34,086 bases of DNA from Chromera velia. Its lineage: Eukaryota > Sar > Chromeraceae. Location of the stretch: the NCBI GenBank assembly GCA_018398765.1, contig JAHBMJ010001203.1:1-34086 (forward strand). Direction: 5' to 3'. Of the stretch, positions 12,266-20,695 are shown one piece after another. Made by a program: the position numbers and the translations under genes. Numbering within the stretch: the stretch's first letter is position 1; every line of letters starts with the position of its first letter. The notes under the pieces were generated by a model. The model ran no database searches. It was not told the origin of the DNA and worked only from the letters and a program-made list of their open reading frames with translations.

Positions 12266-14583
12266 ACGATATACACAGACACATGGAAAGACTCATTGAA
12301 TAAAGTCAGGCAATATAGGGATCACTTGGCACAAGAATAAAAAAAAAGGCAAGCTCATTTGAAAACAGGCCAACGAGTTGTGAAGGAAGGACTGTGTGGA
12401 AGCGTGACAAATCCTGAGTGTCGCTCCGTTCCCCCTCTCCCCTCCCCGCGCCCCCCATTCACTCACTCACTCACTCTTGATAGAGGCCCCCGAATGAGTC
12501 CGTGATGTCCTGTTGCACCCTTGAGAGAGGGACTGCACAGGTGAACCTTCGGAGAGTCTGTACGAGAGGGGCCAAGTGACGCACCGCCACGTCCACCCGG
12601 AACTCGACAGGCCTGTCGTAGGCATTCAAGAGGCCGAACCTGATCGAGGCATGCATGCAGCAGAGAAACAAGGAAACGAAAGAATTGTTTGTCATCGAAA
12701 GCTGCATGGAAAAGACACAACGGCAGGGGTGGGACAGGACTGATAGAGGCCAGGAGAAAGCCGGCAGAAAAAGACAAAAAAAAGAGTCACTTAATTGCCT
12801 GCCGCACCTGCCTGCTGTCCTGTTGACAGACCGCACTGCATCGGCTTCACTCACTCCAGATGGTAACATGCAGAGTCATCCCTCTTCTGTTGATTTGACT
12901 CAACTCAACTCATGAGCAATCCCATGCAAAGAAAGAAAGAAAGCAGTCAGTCCACTGCATGCAGTGCACACCCAATTAACCGGCGGACCGACGGACTTAC
13001 TGATCGATCGATTGAGTGACTGACTGACCTTTTGTATCCAATGACTGCGTTTGAGAATTGCTCGTTCACGTCCTGGTTCAGTCTCCTCAGGCTCTTCCCT
13101 TCCGAGTCGGGGAACATGTACAGATCCTCCTCGAAGTCGACCTGCACGGAGGAAGGAGGAAAGGGGAAAACGAATCAGTGAACAAGTGAATCTTTGATTC
13201 CATCAATAAAGGAGTAAGTAAGCAAGTGAGTGGGTGGATCAACAGAGACAGCCAGAAACGAAGGACGGACAGACGAGAACAACTTGACTGAGACAGAGTG
13301 GCCATTTGACGCACGCAAAATTTGTATGCGTCCTTGCGTGCGTCGCTTGACTCAAACAGAGTGGTCATTTTCAGAGAGAAGAAACACACCTGTAGCTCTT
13401 CAGTGGTCTCGTCAAATTCCAGGGGCGGGGATGCCTCTTCCTCTTCTTCCTCCTCTCCTTCCCCCCTCCCTTCAACCCCTGCCGCTCCTCCCCCCCGCCC
13501 ATTTTGCGGACTTGCAGACGAACGGTCCCCGTCCCCCTCTCCGAGCAAACCGGCAGTGGCCACAGCTTCCGTCTGCTCCCCTCCAGAAGGCGCCACCGCA
13601 GCAGCCCTCTCTCTCTTCCTGCCCGGAAGAAACCCGAGGCCCCCAAAGAGCGTTGCCCACACCGAAGCGCTTGAGGGGAAGTGAAGAAGCTGCGGATGGC
13701 GGATGGATGAAGGAAGAAAGATTTCAGTTAATTGGCAGCGGAGGAAGGGAAAGGAAGGAACGAAGGAAGGAATCAAACAGAAAGCGGCTGGAAGAGCAAA
13801 AAAGAAAAGGAGGCGAAGAAAAAGTCGTTGTGATGTGAGAGGGAAGGCACAAAAAGGGACGTGAAAAAGAAAACCTGCCACTTTGCGGTGCGTGTCATGT
13901 ACTTTATTCTACGCTTCAGCCTGTGCGTGTGTAGGCCACTTAATTGCGAAGATCGAACGAAAGAAGAGACGTCTCGGACGAACCTGCTGCCTCTCGTCCA
14001 CGCCCCTCTTGCCGTTCAGAATAGGGATCACCGCCCTCACCTCTCTGCATGAACGTTCGTTCAGCATCTCATCGATCGATAGGGACGGACAGATATCTTA
14101 TCAGACTGACTGGCCGGTGGGAGAATTTTGTTTCACAAATAAACAAACACCACATGCATGCGTCAGAATGATGGAAATGAAGGAAGGAACTAATTACGCG
14201 TCCATTAGCAAAGACAAAGAAGATTGGGACTCTTGCAGCCACAGGAATTCTCTCTCTTGTCTTTATCTGAAGATTCGAAAGGGACACAAAAGAGGGGAGG
14301 CAGCAAAGAATTAAAAGAAAAAGTAAAACGAAGGACCACATCTCCGAGTTCTCCCTCCCTGTCCTTCCATCACACACAGCCTCCCGACCCATGAACCGAC
14401 CCACCAACCGTTTAGTCAAAAATGGGAGGGCCCCCTCTTCGTGTGCCTTTGCGAAATGGAGCCTCCTGTCGACGTACCGTCCTAACTGGGGCTCGAAGGT
14501 GATCAGCCTGCACGATTGAAGAGAGAAAAACCATAAATGAATGAATGAATGAATGAATGAAAGAATGAAAGAAAGAGAGGGAG

Positions 14584-14628
<45 letters not shown>

Positions 14629-17600
14629 AAGAAAGAAAGAAAGACAACAGAGGCATCCTCGCATCCTGCCTGCCTGCCTGCCTGACATACTCAGAATGAC
14701 ACAGCAGCAACCAGATTTCGGTTTCGCGATAACGAGATGGCAGGTTCACAAAGCAAAAGGCAAACTCTGGCTCTGTGAACAAATACACGCGAGTCCTCCT
14801 TCCCTCCTGCATTAATTGGCGGGGAAAAGAAAAAAGACCCCCTTCAGATGGTCGGTTGCCTTCCTCCATGTGCGTCTGTATGGATTGGCAATGAATGAAG
14901 AGAAAAATACGATTACCCCCTTCCCGTTTTTTCAACCAACCCAGAGATCTGGATGAGCTTCACCGTACAGTACCCAATGAAGCCAACGGGATAGACGAAC
15001 AGCGCAATCCAGCAGAAGGGCCTGAAGTCCTCCGTATTCACTCGAAACCCTGCAGAATGAAAGAAAGAAGCACTTCATATTGTGCGCCTCTCTCTACATT
15101 TTCGTGTGCAGAGCGCCCCGGTCAGTCTTCACTCCCACCCCTGAACCGACATGAGCCCCGCTCAGTTGAATGAAAGAAAGAAAGAACACACAGACCGAAG
15201 AGAGGGAGAGTAGCGGAATCGCGCACTGAACCAGGGACCTCTTTGCAAATTGCGACATCCTTCCCTTCGCATACATTCAATTTCTCCACCTCTCTTCCTT
15301 GCTTCCAGCCATGCAAACCAATCAATCAACCAAAAGACAGACATGCAGGCAGGCAGACCCACTCACCAACGATTTCGACATCAGCCCCCCTTTTGGAGAA
15401 GAGAACTACCGCGGCCGCCTGGCTGAAAGTAATCAAACCAAAATCCAAAACAAACAACCAGAATGGCCCAGGGTGAAGGGCTGTGTACGAGGCCTGACGG
15501 ACGCCTGTCCCTTTCCTCTCTTGAAGGTCCTCCGTGTAGTCGAACCCCCTGTCCTCCCGCCGCCGCTCGTCCAACCACACCCGCCCCCCCCTTGCGACCC
15601 CCCGAGGCCGCACGAAGCGCGCCCACAGAGGGAGATACAGAACCCCGGCAGCCAAGAACAGAGCAGTCACTCCAAAGAGCACAGACGCGATCTCCAGAGG
15701 AGTCATCGAGTCCTCCTTCCACAAAAGCTGCAGAGATATACAGATAGATAGATTGATATATAGAGATAGGGGGGCGCGGGGGGGGTTGCAGAGCAGGACG
15801 GAGAGGAGATTCTCGTAGATGCCAAAGAGGGGGAGGTGCACACGGACAAAGAAAGCACCACGCCCCCCTGTCAAGAATTGATGCACGCACGAGAACGACC
15901 GACTGGCAGGCAAAACAAAGCCCGAAGCACTGAGGGAGGCCCCACTGCTTCGCCGACAAAGCAATGCAGAAAGAAGAAAACCAAACAAACGATCACAAAG
16001 CTGAGAGATCTATTAGTCGTCATAAGACACCAACAACCTGAACAAAAGAAATACAGAATGTCTGTAGGAAAGACTTAGCAAATGTATCACCAACACCACC
16101 ACCCCGACAGACAGACTGACTGACTGACCCTCTCGAGGAGCGAGTTCTGTTCTTCCAGGGGCGGTGCCTGTGCTTTCGGTCCCTCTGGCTCCCAGTTCCT
16201 CGCTTCGTGCGCTCTCTGCAGATCTTCAGGGGCCTCCTCGTAAGAAGAGAAGGAGAAGTGACCAGGGAGGGGGAGTCCAAACCTGGCTCTTGGTGACCTG
16301 CAGAAAGAAGCAGAGAGAGGAGACGGATAGGCACATGCAGCCAAAGAGGATAAACACGCACACTTTTTTTGTTCTGCCTCCACCCTCCACAGGCAGGCAA
16401 GATGCGATCGCTCGGGAAAAGCTCGCAGGGAGGGAACCGACGTGTCCTTCCCAAATTTTGTTTGTTGTTCCTTCACTTACTCGTCATACTGAAGCAAGCA
16501 GACTCTGGAAAAGAATCGCGTCACGATACACTCACATGCAGAAGCATTCATTCCTTCAAAGATCAACTCACCCTTCGGCAAGGGCTCCTTTGTGGTTTTG
16601 CACTTCCTGTAACACTTCATCTCCTTCTTCGTCTTCTTCCCCCTCTTCCTCCCCCCCCCCCTCTGACTCTCCAGATTCCCCCCCCATCAACTCTGTCGAC
16701 TCCTCTTCATCCTCTATCAGCGTGCCCTCCTCATCCTCCCCGCTCATCCACACACCCTCCATCCCCTCTTCTGCAGACGCTGCCATCCTCCAACTGCCCG
16801 CAAGAAGGCCTCCCTCCAATGGAGAAGGAGAAGGACTGAAAGAAGAAGCGACGAGAGTCCGTCTAGTGGGAGCAGAATGTTCTTTGCATTCTTCCCGTGC
16901 TCCTTTCATTTCCCTCTCTCTCTCTACCTGAGCAACCAACAAATCCAGAACCCCATCCAAATCCGATTTGCCTACAGGGCACAAGAAGAACGCAGGCTCG
17001 AAGATGATACTAAGAAACCACTCTCCGAAGGCCTTCCCCTCCTTTTTTCTCTTCTCTGGCGGGGAAACTTCAGAGGCAGCAGCACAAAAAGGATGAGAGG
17101 CGGAAATATCAAGGAGCTGATGGATCTCTGCTGCCAAAAGGAGCGCAGCACGGTCGCCCGAACCGAAAACATTCCGCCAATCCGTTTCCTCTCTGTCGTC
17201 TTCTTCTTCTCTGCCCCCCCCAGTCACGAGGAAAGAGCAGAGGTCAACAACAGAACTCCACAAAGTTTGGATGAACCCCTTAGCCCTCCTCTCCCCTCGC
17301 AATTTGAGAGAAAGAGAGGGCTTCAAACCAGAAGCAGAAGCGTCCAGACCGTCAGAAAAGCCCGGGGCAGTCCGACAATAACCCAAACCCAGAGCTTCTC
17401 TGGTTACCATCAATGCAACCTGCTGTCTCTGCTGAGAGCTCAGGCGGCCCATTCTCTCCCACACCCACTCTCTCAAAGACGTCCTGACAGATCGAGAAGA
17501 GGACGCCAGGAGTGAAGATGACGCTGGAGCAAACGACCCCTCCCCCTCTGTCAAGAGTGCAATCAATGACCGGGACGGAGACGGAGACAGCGTCGTTCTG

Positions 17601-17916
17601 TCATGTCTTCTGTCGGACGACAAAAGTCCCTCTCCATCAGCAGGAAGGAGAAGACGGCTCTCGGCTGTCTCAAGAGGATTCCGTTCTGATGCTGCCGTTT
17701 TTCCAACGAGATCTTGACCCCCTAATTCAGCTGAGGCTGCGTCTTTTCCTTTCGGTTTCTGTACAGAAGAAGAAGAAGAGGAAGGCTGAGGAGGAACCGG
17801 TTCCCCCCTTTTCCCTTTGTCGGAGGACCTTTCCCTCTCGGCTTCCATCTCCAAGTCGCTCATCGTTTTGTCGTCCGAGGACCTCAACACCCACCCTGGC
17901 GCCTGAAATCTGCACA

Positions 17917-17955
<39 letters not shown>

Positions 17956-18231
17956 GGGGGGGGAGGGGAGGAGAGGAACTTTGTGACGGGAAAGCCGAGG
18001 GAGGCATTGATACATCCATCCAACATGCGATCCATCAATAGACGGAGCGACAACACCGTGCATAGCTAACAAAGTGTACAGCAGGAACGAATGAAAGAAG
18101 ACAAAGTACGATGTAATAGAGACCGACAAAAAAACAGACTTCCTGTGGGTTCTTTCCTTTTTTTTTCTTCTCCGAGTCGTGCAGGCACACAGACAGACAC
18201 ACAAGCCGAAGAAAGAGGCAAACATGTACCT

Positions 18232-18284
<53 letters not shown>

Positions 18285-20655
18285 TCCTCCTGCTTCAACA
18301 CTCCTTGCCCCCCCCTACCTGAGCGACACCTCATGGAAGGAGGAGGAGAAGGTCACAAAGGGATCAGGCAGGCCCCTAATTGAGGACATCAAGATCATAA
18401 ACTGCATGAACTTCGCCGTGTCCACAAAGCTCGACGGGTTGCTCGCAGACAGCAGAAGATTCGCCCACATGAACACAGACGAGACGGCACGGAGCCAGGG
18501 GCCAGAAGCGTACCTGAACGAACGAACGAACGAAGAGACGGCAGGTGGTCAAAAGGACTTCAACCTGTCGTTTGTTTTTCGCCGCGAAGGAGGGAGCAGA
18601 CGCGAAAAGAGGAGACAATATCAGAGAAAAGTGCAACCTGCACGCAATTTTCCTCTTGCGTTCACACATTCGGCGACACACACACCCTCCCACCCGCATG
18701 CAGAGAGTGACGTACAGAGAAAAAGACAGAGAGTTGTACAGGCAAAATATGTATTCATAGATACGCACACAACTAAAGTCGGACACAAACATACACAGAC
18801 GGACCAAGGGGACTCCCTCAACACGGTCACAAAGTATGAAAGCTGTACATTCTTGCCCTCTCCCCCCGCCTTCACCGTCACGTTGAACGTCCTCTCACTT
18901 CCCCTCTCCAGAAGAAACCACCCTGAGCTGTACTCTTTCGTCTTCTCCCCTGCGTGCATCCAAGCACCAACATGAGCAAAGACAGAGAAAAAACAGCCGC
19001 AATGCATCCATCAAAGGGGGGAGGGGGCATGCGACTCTCCACTGACAAATCGAGATCCAGCAAACTTCCAGAGAACCAAGCACACCAAAATGGAGTCGCA
19101 GCTGAAATGACTCCCTGCAGAGAAATAAAGAAGGCCGCCAAAAAAACGCAGATGAATGACAAGAGAATCCAAGCAACCTTCCACCCGCACCGACTGAGAG
19201 AAACCCAGACAGACAGACCTTCCACGAGGACCGTTGCCGACGTGTCGAAAGGCACAGCACCGAAAGCGATGAACGATTGATTCCGAGGGACGGTCACCGA
19301 ATACGTCAATCTGCAGGAACGAAGGAAGGAAGGAACAGCCAGGAAAGGTATACAGCGAGAGAGAGAACATTTTTTTTCTTGTATTCCTCTATTTTTTTCT
19401 TGTATTCCTTCCCTTCTCGTGTCACCATCCCACAGAGCCCCAGCCGATCTCCTTCTCAGCTGCCGATAAAGGAACTTTCTTTGCTGACGCACTCAAATCT
19501 GCTCACTGGGAAACCATTGACCGACTCATTGACACCCCCCATAAAGGAGTTCCCCCCTCCTCATTTCCAATCATCAAATATCCCCCTCACCCACTGACCT
19601 ATACGGATGGAACTCCTCGTTCATTTCCTCCCCTCACCCACTGACCTATACGGATGGAATTCCTCGTTCATTTCCTCCCCTCACCCACTGACCTATACGG
19701 ATGGAACTCCTCGTTCATTTCCTCCCCTCCCCACGTGCGGAGATGTCGGAGAAGAAGATCCGGTGGCGGGTGCTCCCCCACTCCCCACCCCCTCCCAGCA
19801 GCAGACCTGCCCCCCTTTCCCTGATCCTCCGACTCCCGCTCAACCAAAATCACGTATCTTCTCTCACCCTCTCTGTTCGCCCCCGACACAGTCACAGTCT
19901 CCACCACAGAGAACTCTCCTGCCTCCAACGACACGTTCTTCCGCTTCGAGCTCTCTTGAAGCGCCAACTCCCCCGTCGTCTGGATGTACCCTGCCTGATC
20001 CACCGCCTCACATTCCATTCGAACAGACACAGGCGGCAGGGGGGATCTGTTCACTGCGCGAGGGTGTCTCTGCTGCAATCCTGTTCTGTTGGTTTCATTT
20101 TGGTGTGCGCTGCTGTCTTCTTGAAATATCCCCACCACGTTCCATGTTGTCTCCTCTGTGAGCGAAGGGGGTGGGGGAACCTTGAGTGTGTAGAAATGGG
20201 TGGAGGGGCTGAAGGAGGGAGACAGCGTGCCCCCCTCAAATCGGAGAGATCGCAGAAGAGGACCGGGGGGATCTCTGGCAACAAAGTGTATCTGCACCCA
20301 TACACACAGAGAGAGAGAGAAATGTATGCATTGATTTTTTCACAGAATTCTATATTGCATCAATGCAGGCCGGGGGGATCCCTGGCAACAAAGTGTATCT
20401 GCACCCATGCACAGACAGAGAAATGTATGCACTCACTCAATCACTCAACCACTCAATTTGGGACATGCAGGGAGGCAGTGAAGGGAAAGGTGGTATCAAT
20501 CTGGTCACTTCATCGTTTCTGTCACGTTGCAACAGCCAGTGGGCATGCCAGTCCCTCCCTGCATGTGCACAAACAGATCGAGACGTATGGACGCAGGGCA
20601 GCCCGTCTCTCTCTTTCTCTCTTCTGTGTGTGTGTATGTGTTTGTGTATGTGTGT

Positions 20656-20695
<40 letters not shown>

